Positions 8,080 through 18,365 are shown, counted from the first letter of the stretch. The stretch: 20,588 bases of DNA from Actinomycetales bacterium (GCA_030149025.1 JASBSH010000286.1:1-20588), one strand, 5' to 3'. A program made the numbers and translations. Notes: generated by a model from the sequence alone, not told the origin.

Positions 8080-8454
8080 TCAGCCCTGCTCCGCCAGCTG
8101 GGCGTAGGCGTCGGCGTCCAGCAGCCCGTCGGTCGAGGCGACACGTAGGCGCAGCAGCCATCCGGCGCCGAACGGGTCGGTGTTGACCAGGCCCGGTTCC
8201 TGCACCACTGCGTCGTTGACCTCGAGCACCTCGCCGTCGGTGGGGGCGTACAGGTCACTGACGGACTTGGTGGACTCGATCTCGCCGCAGGGCTCGCCGG
8301 CGGTCACGGCGCTGCCGGCGTCGGGCAGGTCCACGTAGACGACGTCGCCGAGCGCCTCGGAGGCGAACTCGGTGATGCCCACGGTGGCGACGTCACCCTC
8401 GATGCGCAGCCACTCGTGGTCCTTGGTGTAGAGAAGGTCAGCGGGCAGATTCAT
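8080..8454 (-). CDS. gcvH: Glycine cleavage system H protein
   Basis: Lipoyl carrier protein of the glycine cleavage complex, 124 aa, normal length. The lipoylated lysine is K63 in EIESTKSVSDLYAP. N-terminal YTKDHEWLRIEGD and GITEFASEALGDVVYVDLP are typical. The ATG at 8454 has an AAGGAG ribosome site 7 bases upstream. It lies 39 bases after gcvT and 9 before glyA. Its arm shuttles the aminomethyl group from GcvP to GcvT. It needs lipoylation, yet the lipA copy in this operon is a relic, so the lipoyl group must come from another locus. Confidence 0.97.
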   Translation of the reverse strand: MNLPADLLYTKDHEWLRIEGDVATVGITEFASEALGDVVYVDLPDAGSAVTAGEPCGEIESTKSVSDLYAPTDGEVLEVNDAVVQEPGLVNTDPFGAGWLLRLRVASTDGLLDADAYAQLAEQG

Positions 8455-8493
8455 GGTGGGCTCCTTGGGTGGTGGGTGGTCTGGGGCCGCCGG

Positions 8494-9594
8494 TCAGCGA
8501 GGCCGGCTGTAGAAGGGCAGGGCGACGACCTCGGCCTCGACCCGCTGGCCGCGCACGTCGACGGCGACTCGGGTGCCCGGCTCGGACAGGGCGGTGTCCA
8601 CGTAGGCCATCGCGATGGGGTACCCGAGGGTCGGGGACGGCGCGCCGCTGGTCACGGTGCCGACCTGCGTTTCGCTCGCGCGGTCCAGCACGGCATACCC
8701 CGATCTCGGGGCTCGGCGCCCCTCGGGGCGCAGCCCCACCCGCACCCGGGTGACTTCCCGCCCGGCGCGCGCCGCCAGCGCGGCGCGCCCGACGAAGTCG
8801 CTCCCCTTGTCGAGCTTCACCACCCGCCCGAGCCCCGCCTCGTAGGGCGTGAGGTCGGCACTGAGCTCGTTGCCGTACAACGGCATCGCCGCCTCGAGGC
8901 GCAGCGAGTCGCGGCATGCGAGGCCGGCGGGAACGAGGCCGTGGGGGGCACCTGCCTCGGAGAGTGCCTGCCAGATGTCGACGGCGTCGGCGGGGTCGCA
9001 GAAGATCTCGAACCCGTCCTCCCCGGTGTAGCCGGTGCGCGCCAGGCGGACCGCCCGGCCGGCCACGGTCGTCTCCTGGATGGCGTAGTAGCGCAACGCA
9101 CCGAGGTCCGCGCCGGTCAGCTCGCCGAGGATGGCGGCCGAGCGTGGTCCCTGCACCGCGATGAGCGACCAGTCGTCACAGCGGTCCTGCACCTCGGCGT
9201 CGAAGCCGGCGGCGCGCCGCTTCAGCGCGTCGAGGACCACCCCGGCGTTCGAGGCGTTGGCGACGACCATGTACCGCTCGTCCGACAGCCGGTAGACGAT
9301 CAGGTCGTCGAGGATGCCGCCGTCCTCGTTGCAGATCATCGTGTACTTCGCCTTGGCGACGGCGATGGCGCTGATGTCTCCCACGAGCGCGTGGTCGAGC
9401 AGCGCGGCGGCCTGCGGGCCGACGACCTCGATCTCGCCCATGTGCGAAAGGTCGAACAGGCCTGCAGCGGTGCGCACGGCATGGTGCTCCGCGAGCTCGC
9501 TGCCGTAGCGCAGCGGCATCTGCCAGCCGGCGAAGTCGGTGAAATGGGCTCCGGCGGCCTCGTGGACGGCGTGCAGAGCGGTTGGCTTGGACAT
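8494..9594 (-). CDS. gcvT: Glycine cleavage system aminomethyltransferase (T protein)
   Basis: Transfers the methylene carbon from aminomethyl-lipoyl-GcvH to THF, releasing ammonia. The 366 aa cover the whole family length. Seen: FTDFAGWQMPLRYGSELAEHHAVR, FDLSHMGEIEVVGP, NEDGGILDDLIVYR with the conserved acidic residues of the folate site, RTGYTGEDGFEIFC, and the C-terminal barrel domain ending in ALPFYSRPR. The ATG at 9594 follows an AGAGAAG stretch 7 bases upstream. Gaps of 39 bases to both gcvP and gcvH show operon organisation. Confidence 0.97.
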   Translation of the reverse strand: MSKPTALHAVHEAAGAHFTDFAGWQMPLRYGSELAEHHAVRTAAGLFDLSHMGEIEVVGPQAAALLDHALVGDISAIAVAKAKYTMICNEDGGILDDLIVYRLSDERYMVVANASNAGVVLDALKRRAAGFDAEVQDRCDDWSLIAVQGPRSAAILGELTGADLGALRYYAIQETTVAGRAVRLARTGYTGEDGFEIFCDPADAVDIWQALSEAGAPHGLVPAGLACRDSLRLEAAMPLYGNELSADLTPYEAGLGRVVKLDKGSDFVGRAALAARAGREVTRVRVGLRPEGRRAPRSGYAVLDRASETQVGTVTSGAPSPTLGYPIAMAYVDTALSEPGTRVAVDVRGQRVEAEVVALPFYSRPR

Positions 9595-9633
9595 CGGGGT
9601 CTTCTCTCTCGGATCGGTTATCGGGGCCGGCGC

Positions 9634-12480
<2,847 letters not shown>

Positions 12481-12547
12481 GGGTGGGAGGCTCCCTGATT
12501 CGGGCGCGCCGTACATGGCGGGCACCGTTGGACGGGTGACCTCCCCG

Positions 12548-12728
12548 CTCTGTCATGGGCCTGAGAGCTTCACCGCCACGTGGGCGGCTTGCACCGTGGG
12601 CGCAGGCCAAGGGCCTGACTTTTCAGAGTTCGCTTCGCCGCAACGGTCATGGGGGCCTGAGAGATTCTTGGGGAGATTTGCTCCTTCGGCGCCCCACCAT
12701 GGCGCGGTGGGGACTCTCCCGCTGCGGC
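12548..12728 (-). ncRNA. Tandem glycine riboswitch upstream of gcvP
   Basis: Read on the minus strand. Aptamer 1 (12728-12637) has P1 from 12721-12728 with 12637-12644, then GGGAGAGTCC, GCCGAAGGAGCAAAT and AATCTCTCAGGC, all matching the glycine aptamer consensus. Aptamer 2 has P1 from the CTCTG ending at 12624 and CAGAG at 12548-12552, with GGTGCAAGCC and GAAGCTCTCAGGCCCATGACAGAG. The usual CCGACGG or CCGAAGG of aptamer 2 reads CCCACGG here (deviating base 12598). Downstream, GGGAGG (12540-12545) is complementary to CCTCCC (12485-12490) next to the gcvP ribosome site, which could form the expression switch. Activation of gcv genes by glycine is known for such elements, including in Streptomyces. 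Confidence 0.93.
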
Positions 12729-12759
12729 TCGATCAGCGATCTGTGCAGTTGTTGCGACG

Positions 12760-12789
12760 AAGGTAGGGGCGGCATCAGCACAGCGTCAA
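12760..12789 (-). promoter_or_regulatory. Probable promoter for the gcv operon
   Basis: On the minus strand, TTGACG (12784-12789), an 18-base spacer and TACCTT (12760-12765) match the actinobacterial housekeeping pattern TTGAC-N-TANNNT. Transcription would begin about 25 bases before riboswitch aptamer 1. The facing cycA promoter has nearly the same boxes. Confidence 0.65.
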
Positions 12790-12826
12790 CCCCTGGTCAG
12801 GAGATGGGACGGCCACCAAGAAGTCC

Positions 12827-12857
12827 TTGACAGCTCTCGTGTGGTGGCCAGTACCTT
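12827..12857 (+). promoter_or_regulatory. Probable promoter for cycA
   Basis: TTGACA (12827-12832), a 19-base spacer and TACCTT (12852-12857) precede the plus-strand riboswitch by about 33 bases. The same TACCTTC hexamer context occurs in the divergent gcv promoter; the two -35 boxes lie 37 bases apart, back to back. The spacer is slightly long. Confidence 0.6.
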
Positions 12858-12889
12858 CACACCACTCAACTCAAGACGCCAACGGGTCG

Positions 12890-13090
12890 TGGCGGGAGAG
12901 TCCGGGGTCAACAGCCACCGGACGCCGTAGGAGCAAATCCTCCCCGGGAATCTCTCAGGCACCAGTACCGCCAAGACCGGGCAACTCTGGAAAGCAGCGG
13001 GCCGCAGCGGCGGCACCGCTCACCGAAGGTGCAAGTGGACGGCCTTGGCGACAAGGCGGTTCATGAAGCTCTCAGGTCTCCATGACAGAG
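12890..13090 (+). ncRNA. Tandem glycine riboswitch upstream of cycA
   Basis: Aptamer 1 (12890-12973) has P1 TGGCGG/CCGCCA, then GGGAGAGTCC, GGAGCAAATCC and AATCTCTCAGGCACC. Its core reads GCCGTAGGAGCAA where the consensus is GCCGAAGGAGCAA (T at 12928). Aptamer 2 (12985-13090) has P1 CTCTG/CAGAG, CACCGAAGGTGCAAG at 13020-13034 and GAAGCTCTCAGGTCTCCATGACAGAG. The linker CTCTGGAAAGC is typical of the tandem class. After it, GAGGACC (13095-13101) is complementary to GGTCCTC (13140-13146), which overlaps the cycA ribosome site. Ligand control of cycA is therefore very likely, but whether glycine turns it up or down cannot be read from sequence alone. Confidence 0.93.
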
Positions 13091-13148
13091 CGGGGAGGAC
13101 CACGCCGGAGGACAGACGTCCTTTGGTTCCCTTACCGGAGGTCCTCGT

Positions 13149-14654
13149 ATGCCCCTGTCGTCCCACGGCGCCGTGGACGCGCCCTCGGCAGCTCCCCGCG
13201 TCACGGCCGCTACGCACCGGGATCCTGGCGCCGGCCGCGCGCCGCACCTTTCCCGGTCGCTCTCGAATCGGCACATCCAGCTCATCGCGATCGGCGGCGC
13301 CATCGGCACCGGCCTGTTCATGGGCTCGGGCAAGGTCATCTCGCTGGCCGGCCCGTCCATCCTGCTCGTCTACGCCACCATCGGCTTCATGCTCTTCTTC
13401 GTCATGCGGGCGATGGGAGAGCTGCTGCTGTCGAACCTCCAGTACAAGTCGTTCGCCGACTTCGCGGCCGACCTGTTGGGGCCGTGGGCGGGCTTCTTCA
13501 CCGGCTGGACCTACTGGTTCTCCTGGATTGTCACGGGCATTGCCGACATCGTGGCGATCGCCGGCTACGTCAGCTTCTGGTGGCCCGAGCTGCCGCTGTG
13601 GATACCGGGCGGCGCCGCCGTGCTGCTGCTGCTGGGCCTGAACCTGCCGACCGTCAAGGCCTTCGGTGAGGTGGAGTTCTGGTTCGCGCTCGTCAAGATC
13701 ATCACCATCGTCACCCTCATCATCGTGGGCCTCGCGATGGTGTTCCGCGGCTTCGTCTCCCCCGATGGCGCCCAGGCCACACTGGCGAACCTGTGGAACG
13801 ACGGCGGCTTCTTCACCACCGGACCGATGGGCTTCGTGGCGGGCTTCCAGATCGCGTTGTTCGCCTTCGTCGGCGTCGAGCTGGTCGGCACCACCGCTGC
13901 CGAGACCAAGTCGCCGCACACCACCTTGCCGAAGGCCGTCAACTCCATTCCCGTTCGCATCATGCTCTTCTACGTCCTGGCCCTCGTCGTGATCATGTCG
14001 GTCATGCCCTGGCGGGACGTCGCTCCGGACCGGTCGCCCTTCGTCGCGATGTTCGGCCTCGCAGGGTTCGCGCTGGCCGCGGGCGTCATCAACTTCGTGG
14101 TGCTGACCTCCGCGGCCTCCTCGGCCAACTCCGGCATCTACTCGACCTCACGGATGGTCTACGGCCTTGCCCAGGAGGGAGACGCCCCCTCGCGGTTGGG
14201 GTGGCTCAGCCGTCGACACGTCCCGGTCAACGCGCTGGTGTTCTCCTGCGCCTTCCTGCTCCCCGGGATCGCGCTGCTCTACGCCGGCGGTTCCATCATC
14301 GAGGCGTTCACGATGGTCACCACCATCTCGGCGCTGCTCTTCATGTTCGTCTGGAGCATCATCCTGTTCTCCTACATGGCCTACCGCCGCAAGCGCCCGC
14401 AGCTGCACGCGGAGTCCCACTTCAAGATGCCCGGCGGCGTCCCCATGTGCTGGGTGGTGCTGGCCTTCTTCGCCTTCGTCATCTGGGCCCTGACGCAGGC
14501 GGCCGACACCCGGCAGGCGCTGCTTGTCACGCCTGTGTGGTTCGTCGTGCTCGGCATCGCCTGGCTGGTCGTGCGGCGGCGCGCCAGCCATCTGGTGCGC
14601 GAGGAGGAGCTCCGGGCAGAGCTGGCAGCGCCGGAGACGTCGCAGGACGCCTGA
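13149..14654 (+). CDS. cycA: CycA-type glycine/D-serine/D-alanine permease
   Basis: A 501-aa amino acid-polyamine-organocation (APC) family permease with about 12 membrane segments. After a 40-residue polar N-terminus it is strikingly close to E. coli CycA: LSNRHIQLIAIGGAIGTGLF, FFVMRAMGELLLSN, SFADFAADLLGPWAGFFTGW, ELVGTTAAETK, VVLTSAASSANSGIYSTSRM, and TRQALLVTPVWFVVLGIAWL near the end. CycA imports glycine, D-alanine, D-serine and D-cycloserine with protons. The ATG at 13149 has GGAGG (13137-13141) 7 bases upstream. Control by a glycine riboswitch and divergence from the gcv operon make glycine the most likely physiological substrate. Transcription probably ends at the hairpin 14717-14750. 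Confidence 0.95.
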   Translation: MPLSSHGAVDAPSAAPRVTAATHRDPGAGRAPHLSRSLSNRHIQLIAIGGAIGTGLFMGSGKVISLAGPSILLVYATIGFMLFFVMRAMGELLLSNLQYKSFADFAADLLGPWAGFFTGWTYWFSWIVTGIADIVAIAGYVSFWWPELPLWIPGGAAVLLLLGLNLPTVKAFGEVEFWFALVKIITIVTLIIVGLAMVFRGFVSPDGAQATLANLWNDGGFFTTGPMGFVAGFQIALFAFVGVELVGTTAAETKSPHTTLPKAVNSIPVRIMLFYVLALVVIMSVMPWRDVAPDRSPFVAMFGLAGFALAAGVINFVVLTSAASSANSGIYSTSRMVYGLAQEGDAPSRLGWLSRRHVPVNALVFSCAFLLPGIALLYAGGSIIEAFTMVTTISALLFMFVWSIILFSYMAYRRKRPQLHAESHFKMPGGVPMCWVVLAFFAFVIWALTQAADTRQALLVTPVWFVVLGIAWLVVRRRASHLVREEELRAELAAPETSQDA

Positions 14655-14716
14655 GGGGGGACCGTTCAAGCGGGAAACCGGCGGTGCCCAGGGGAAGCCC
14701 GCCAGGACCCGCCGAC

Positions 14717-14750
14717 GCGAAGGCCCGGACCGACTGGTCCGGGCCTTCGC
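14717..14750. terminator. Strong hairpin terminator between cycA and tRNA-Val(CAC)
   Basis: A perfect 15-bp stem (14717-14731 with 14736-14750, GCGAAGGCCCGGACC) closes a GACT loop. It lies 62 bases after the cycA stop and 48 bases past the 3' end of the convergent tRNA-Val, so it can serve both transcripts. There is no long T tract, which is common for actinobacterial terminators. Confidence 0.85.
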
Positions 14751-14798
14751 ATCCGGTGACCTGCATCAGGTCGTCAGACCGCGTTAGGTCGCATCAGG

Positions 14799-14870
14799 TG
14801 GGCGATACTGGGTTCGAACCAGTGACCTCCTCGGTGTGAACGAGGCGCTCTACCACTGAGCCAATCGCCC
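14799..14870 (-). tRNA. tRNA-Val(CAC)
   Basis: Minus-strand cloverleaf of 72 bases: acceptor GGGCGAT/ATCGCCC, D arm GCTCAGTGGTAGAGC, anticodon arm CCTCG-TTCACAC-CGAGG with anticodon CAC (reads GUG), T arm CTGGTTCGAACCCAG, discriminator A. CCA is not encoded. TAAGGT at 14883-14888 could be its -10 box, with only a poor -35. The last 31 bases are identical to those of tRNA-Val(GAC) at 18366. Confidence 0.95.
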
Positions 14871-14907
14871 TAGCGGTGGGAAACCTTACCGGATCGCGCG
14901 CCCTGCC

Positions 14908-15390
14908 TCAGCCACCCGGGTCCACTCCCGGGACGAGGTCCAGGTAGTTGCCGACGACGTCCGGGGTCCAGGACGGGTAGCCGAAAACCACCAGCGTCGT
15001 CCAGATGGCGAGGCCGATGAACGCGACGGTCAGCACGCCACTGCCCCACGACACCCATCGCGGCTGGCGCTGCATCCACACCCGCCCCCGGTGCAGCTGC
15101 TCGTGCACCTGGTGCAGCAGGCGCTGGGCCCACTCGAACTCGCTCGCCAGCACCGCCAGGCCGAGCAGGGCGAGCGGGATACCGCCGGGTCCCGGCAACC
15201 ACCCGGTCGCTCCGGCCAGGAGGATCAGCAGGGTGCCGACGAACCCGACGACGATCCGGTAGATGCGGTGCTTGCGGGGATCGGCGCGGATCTTGCGCCG
15301 CCACTCCCAACGGTCCTCGTCCGCATCGAGGAGCACGTTGTCGTCCTCGCGCGTGTCCCGCAGCGCTGGTCGCGGCTTCTGCTCCTTCAC
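14908..15390 (-). CDS. PGPGW/TIGR02611-type membrane protein
   Basis: A 160-aa small membrane protein common in actinomycetes; function unknown. The GTG at 15390 is chosen because the coding pattern starts there (KEQKPRPALRDTREDDN); upstream in-frame sequence is low-complexity and there is no strong ribosome site. The N-terminal 50 residues are charged, with DEDRWEWRRKIRADPRKHRIYR just before the first membrane span. Two spans follow (IVVGFVGTLLILLAGATGWLPGPGG, then IPLALLGLAVLASEF), including the TGWLPGPGGIPLALLGL signature, and after a basic loop (QRLLHQVHEQLHRGRVWMQRQ) a third near VLTVAFIGLAIWTTLVV. It is divergent from the ssgB-like gene. Confidence 0.85.
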   Translation of the reverse strand: MKEQKPRPALRDTREDDNVLLDADEDRWEWRRKIRADPRKHRIYRIVVGFVGTLLILLAGATGWLPGPGGIPLALLGLAVLASEFEWAQRLLHQVHEQLHRGRVWMQRQPRWVSWGSGVLTVAFIGLAIWTTLVVFGYPSWTPDVVGNYLDLVPGVDPGG

Positions 15391-15615
15391 GGATCCAAGC
15401 CTACGGAGGCACGCCGGCCTGTGGATCGGCCGCAAGTCGCATTGAGTCGCCGCTGGGAAGGGTTTCCCCGTCCGCGGCGCCCGACGGGCGGAAGCGCCGG
15501 GAGCGCGATTGGATGGTGACCGGACGACAGCGGGCTCATCGGTGGCGCACAGTGACGGGCAGTTAGCCGAATGTGACAGAGCAGGTTTGGGTGCGTGACC
15601 ATCGGGGCACACAGT

Positions 15616-15635
15616 CGTTGTAGGCGGCAACAACG
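15616..15635. promoter_or_regulatory. Inverted repeat upstream of the ssgB-like gene
   Basis: CGTTGT (15616-15621) and ACAACG (15630-15635) form a perfect 6-bp inverted repeat with an 8-base loop, 15 bases before the GGAGG ribosome site. It could be an operator or a leader hairpin; it may also be chance. The rest of the 271-base gap 15391-15661 shows no gene and no convincing -35/-10 pair. Confidence 0.3.
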
Positions 15636-15661
15636 AACGTCCTGAGCACCGGAGGCTTCGA

Positions 15662-16078
15662 GTGTCCTCGACACCCCCCGACGTCGACCTGTCGGTCGCA
15701 CTGCGACTGGTGGTCCCGGACGCGGACGCCGTCCCACTGCCCGTCTCCCTCAGGTACGCAGCCGCCGATCCCTACGCCGTGACGGTCGCCTTCCATGGCG
15801 ACGACGTGAGCGTCGAGTGGGTGTTCGCCCGGGACCTGCTGCTCTCCGGGCTGACCGGCCCGTGCGGGTACGGCGACGTCCACATCTGGCCTGGCAACCG
15901 CGCCCGCCAGGAGCTGGTGTTCATCTCGCTGACCTCGCCGGACGGCCAGGCAGTGCTGGAGGCCGACCGCCGTGACGTCAGTGAGTTCCTCGACCAGACG
16001 ACCTACCTGGTGCCCGCCGGTCGGGAGGACGACTTCGTCGATCTCGATGCCGAGATCGCGCTTCTGCTCGCCAGCTGA
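15662..16078 (+). CDS. ssgB: SsgA-like sporulation/cell division protein, SsgB type
   Basis: Member of the SsgA-like (SALP) family, 138 aa, normal length. Family hallmarks seen: LRLVVPDADAVPLPVSLRY, DPYAVTVAFHGDD, VEWVFARDLLLSGL, GYGDVHIWPG and a C-terminal ...DFVDLDAEIALLL. In Streptomyces SsgB positions FtsZ at future septa during sporulation; shorter-range homologues occur across morphologically complex actinomycetes. The GTG at 15662 has GGAGG (15651-15655) 6 bases upstream. Divergence from the PGPGW membrane protein gene is noted above. The exact SALP subgroup is inferred from overall resemblance, so the symbol is tentative. Confidence 0.88.
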   Translation: MSSTPPDVDLSVALRLVVPDADAVPLPVSLRYAAADPYAVTVAFHGDDVSVEWVFARDLLLSGLTGPCGYGDVHIWPGNRARQELVFISLTSPDGQAVLEADRRDVSEFLDQTTYLVPAGREDDFVDLDAEIALLLAS

Positions 16079-16138
16079 CCTGCTCCTCGGGTGACGAGCC
16101 TCCTCACGTGACGAGCGCGTCCTCTGACGAAACCGGCA

Positions 16139-16990
16139 CTACACCGGGTCCGGGTTCTCCGCGCTGCGGCGGGTGAACAGCTCGACCGCCGCCTTCGTCA
16201 GCTCACCGGGCCTCACCAACCTTCCGTCCAGGTGCGCCACGGGCTGCACGTCACGCGTCGAAGAGGTGAGCAGCATCTCCTCCGCCGTCTGCAGCACGTC
16301 GAACGGCAGGTCCCGCTCCACGCACGGCAGCCCCTCCTCCGCGGCCCACTCCAACAGCAGCGCCCGTGTGATGCCCGCGAGCGGGCCGGCGTCCAGCGGC
16401 GGCGTGACCAGCTCGCCGTCCACCACCACGAACACGTTCGACCCGGTCCCCTCGCACAGGTGCCCGACCGTGTTCGCGAACAGCGCCTCGCTGCCGCCGC
16501 GGGCGTGCGCGTACTGCAGCGCGACGACGTTCTCCGCATAGGACGTCGTCTTCAGCCCCGCTGTCGCCCCCCGCTCGTTCCTGACCCACGGCACCCGGAC
16601 GGCGCCCACACCCGCCGGCCACGGCTCCACCGGCATCGCCGCGACGATCAGCGTCGGCGGCTGGTCGCCGCGGTCGGAGCCGAGCGGTCCTGGTCCACCG
16701 GTCCACGTGATCCGCAAGCGACCGAAGCCGATGTGCCGGACGGCGAGCACCGCCTTGACGGCGTCGCGCACCGTCGCGTGCTCCGGGGCGGGCAATCCCA
16801 GGCCGGTGGCAGACCGGTCGAGCCGGTCCAGGTGCCGGGTCAGCGCGAACGGGACGCCGTCCGTGATCTTGCACGTCTCGAAGACGCCGTCCCCGACGGT
16901 GATCCCGTGGTCGAGCGCGGAGACCGCCGCGGTATCCGCTGTTCTGACCTCGCCATTGACCCAGACGGCCAACTGCTCGACGCTGCTCAT
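16139..16990 (-). CDS. pabC: Aminodeoxychorismate lyase (class IV aminotransferase fold)
   Basis: PLP enzyme that splits 4-amino-4-deoxychorismate into p-aminobenzoate and pyruvate for folate synthesis. The 283 aa show the fold-type IV pattern: VWVNGEVRTADTAAVSALDHG, GDGVFETCKI, the catalytic lysine at about K147 in GLKTTSYAENVVALQYA, EALFANTVGHLCEGTGSNVFVV, and LLTSSTRDVQPV. The ATG at 16990 overlaps the pabB stop (ATGA, 16987-16990), so translation is coupled. A branched-chain or D-amino acid aminotransferase is the alternative for this fold, but the fused context with pabB makes the lyase role likely. The 60 bases between its stop and the convergent ssgB stop hold only short imperfect repeats of a GTGACGAG motif. 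Confidence 0.88.
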   Translation of the reverse strand: MSSVEQLAVWVNGEVRTADTAAVSALDHGITVGDGVFETCKITDGVPFALTRHLDRLDRSATGLGLPAPEHATVRDAVKAVLAVRHIGFGRLRITWTGGPGPLGSDRGDQPPTLIVAAMPVEPWPAGVGAVRVPWVRNERGATAGLKTTSYAENVVALQYAHARGGSEALFANTVGHLCEGTGSNVFVVVDGELVTPPLDAGPLAGITRALLLEWAAEEGLPCVERDLPFDVLQTAEEMLLTSSTRDVQPVAHLDGRLVRPGELTKAAVELFTRRSAENPDPV

Positions 16991-18069
16991 GCCTCGATGC
17001 TCCCACCCTCACCCGAGGCGAGCCGGACCAGCCGCTCGGCCTTCAGCTCGGTCTCCTGCCACTCCCCTGCCGGATCGGACCCCCACGTGATCCCGGCACC
17101 GGTGCCGAAACGCAGCAGGCCGTCCTTCCACCAGAATGTTCGGATACCCACGGCGAGCACCGCCTGCCCAGCGTCGGCGTCGACGAACCCCACGGCACCG
17201 CAGTACGGGCCCCGACTCACCGGCTCCAACTGCCCGATCACGTCGAGAGCCGCCTGCTTCGGCGCACCGGACACGGACGCCGGCGGAAGCGTCGCCCGAA
17301 GGATCTCGGCCCACGTGACGCCGTCACGCAGGGCGCCGCGCACCGTGGACACCAGGTGGACCAGTCCCGGGTGCTGCTCGGTGCGCAGCAGCGACGGCAC
17401 CGCGATCGTGCCGGCCCGGCACACCCGCTGCAGGTCGTTGCGCACGAGGTCGGTGATCATCAGGTTTTCCGCACGGTCCTTTGGCAGCAGGCCCCGCACG
17501 GTCGGCGCGGTGCCCTTGATCGGCGAGGAGGTGACCACCTCGCCAGACCGCTCGAGGAAGAGCTCGGGTGAGGCCGAGACCACCCACTCCTCGCCCAGGT
17601 CGATCACACCCGCGTACTGCGCAGGATTGCCGCAGGCCAGCACGGTCGCGAGGGCGTAGGGGTCGCCGGACGCCAGCGGCGCCTGGAGCAGCCGGCAGAG
17701 GTTCACCTGGTACACGTCCCCCTCGCGGATGCGCTCGCGGATCGTGGTCACTGCGCGTTCGTACTCGGGGCGAAACATGGACGACGACCATGTAGCCGCG
17801 TCCGGACCTCGCCACCGGCTGTGGTCGGCGCTCCTCGGGACAGCCTCGGGACCGACTGCGGGCAGCGGGGCCGGCCGCACGTCCGCGAAGCGCCAGGCAC
17901 GTAGGCCGCCCTCGAACTCCGCGACGACCGCCCACCAGCCGCCACTGTCCAACGCGCCGGGGCGCTCACGAAGGTCGGCGACGTCGGCCACGCCCGTCGC
18001 CAAGCGACCCGCCCACCACGCGGAAACCACGGCCGGAAGGTACTGGCCCCCGCCCCCCGGACGGCGCAC
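16987..18069 (-). CDS. pabB: Aminodeoxychorismate synthase component I
   Basis: Converts chorismate plus ammonia to 4-amino-4-deoxychorismate, the first step to p-aminobenzoate. The 360 aa contain the chorismate-binding domain: REGDVYQVNLCRLL, SASPELFLERSGEVV, PIKGTAP with lysine about K185, DRAENLMITDLVRNDL, LPPASVSGAPK, YCGAVGFVD and a C-terminal GAGITWGSDPAGEWQETELKA. PIKGT (rather than PIAGT) marks PabB against TrpE. The N-terminal part is shorter than in E. coli PabB. The start is uncertain: GTG at 18069 gives the full ORF, GTG at 18030 is possible; neither has a clear ribosome site. No pabA glutaminase is in the window. Confidence 0.9.
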   Translation of the reverse strand: MRRPGGGGQYLPAVVSAWWAGRLATGVADVADLRERPGALDSGGWWAVVAEFEGGLRAWRFADVRPAPLPAVGPEAVPRSADHSRWRGPDAATWSSSMFRPEYERAVTTIRERIREGDVYQVNLCRLLQAPLASGDPYALATVLACGNPAQYAGVIDLGEEWVVSASPELFLERSGEVVTSSPIKGTAPTVRGLLPKDRAENLMITDLVRNDLQRVCRAGTIAVPSLLRTEQHPGLVHLVSTVRGALRDGVTWAEILRATLPPASVSGAPKQAALDVIGQLEPVSRGPYCGAVGFVDADAGQAVLAVGIRTFWWKDGLLRFGTGAGITWGSDPAGEWQETELKAERLVRLASGEGGSIEA

Positions 18070-18091
18070 CGCCCGCTGTGTGAGGGGCCGG

Positions 18092-18122
18092 TTGGACTCC
18101 GAAAGTCCCCCTCCGTTAGAGT
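18092..18122 (+). promoter_or_regulatory. Possible promoter for the tRNA cluster
   Basis: TTGGAC (18092-18097), a 19-base spacer and TAGAGT (18117-18122) lie about 45 bases before tRNA-Gly. The -10 fits TANNNT; the -35 is one or two bases from ideal and the spacing is long. Confidence 0.45.
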
Positions 18123-18166
18123 TCCGGTCGCAACCGAGAGCCGCCGACGGCGGTGACCGGAGGCGC

Positions 18167-18239
18167 GCGGACGTGGCTCAGTTGGTAGAGCATCACCTTG
18201 CCAAGGTGAGGGTCGCGGGTTCGAGTCCCGTCGTCCGCT
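18167..18239 (+). tRNA. tRNA-Gly(GCC)
   Basis: Cloverleaf of 73 bases: acceptor GCGGACG/CGTCCGC, D arm GCTCAGTTGGTAGAGC, anticodon arm TCACC-TTGCCAA-GGTGA with anticodon GCC, T arm CGGGTTCGAGTCCCG, discriminator T as usual for tRNA-Gly. CCA is not encoded. First of three tandem tRNAs. Confidence 0.97.
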
Positions 18240-18269
18240 CGGAGGCACTGTCTTCGAGGCACGCCTCGC

Positions 18270-18340
18270 GGTGGAGTGGCCGAGAGGCGAGGCAACGGCC
18301 TGCAAAGCCGTCTACACGGGTTCGAATCCCGTCTCCACCT
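18270..18340 (+). tRNA. tRNA-Cys(GCA)
   Basis: Cloverleaf of 71 bases: acceptor GGTGGAG/CTCCACC, anticodon arm ACGGC-CTGCAAA-GCCGT with anticodon GCA, T arm CGGGTTCGAATCCCG, discriminator T. CCA is not encoded. It lies 30 bases after tRNA-Gly. Confidence 0.97.
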
Positions 18341-18365
18341 CGAACGGCGTAGGCCGTCCACGCAC

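Noticed and set aside
12481..12525. Upstream start codons for GcvP (12516, 12525)
   Set aside because: No ribosome site, and the added residues would lie in the riboswitch expression region and lack family similarity.
16079..16138. Short GTGACGAG-containing repeats between ssgB and pabC as a CRISPR or operator array
   Set aside because: Only about three imperfect short copies with no regular spacers; more likely chance or minor slippage.
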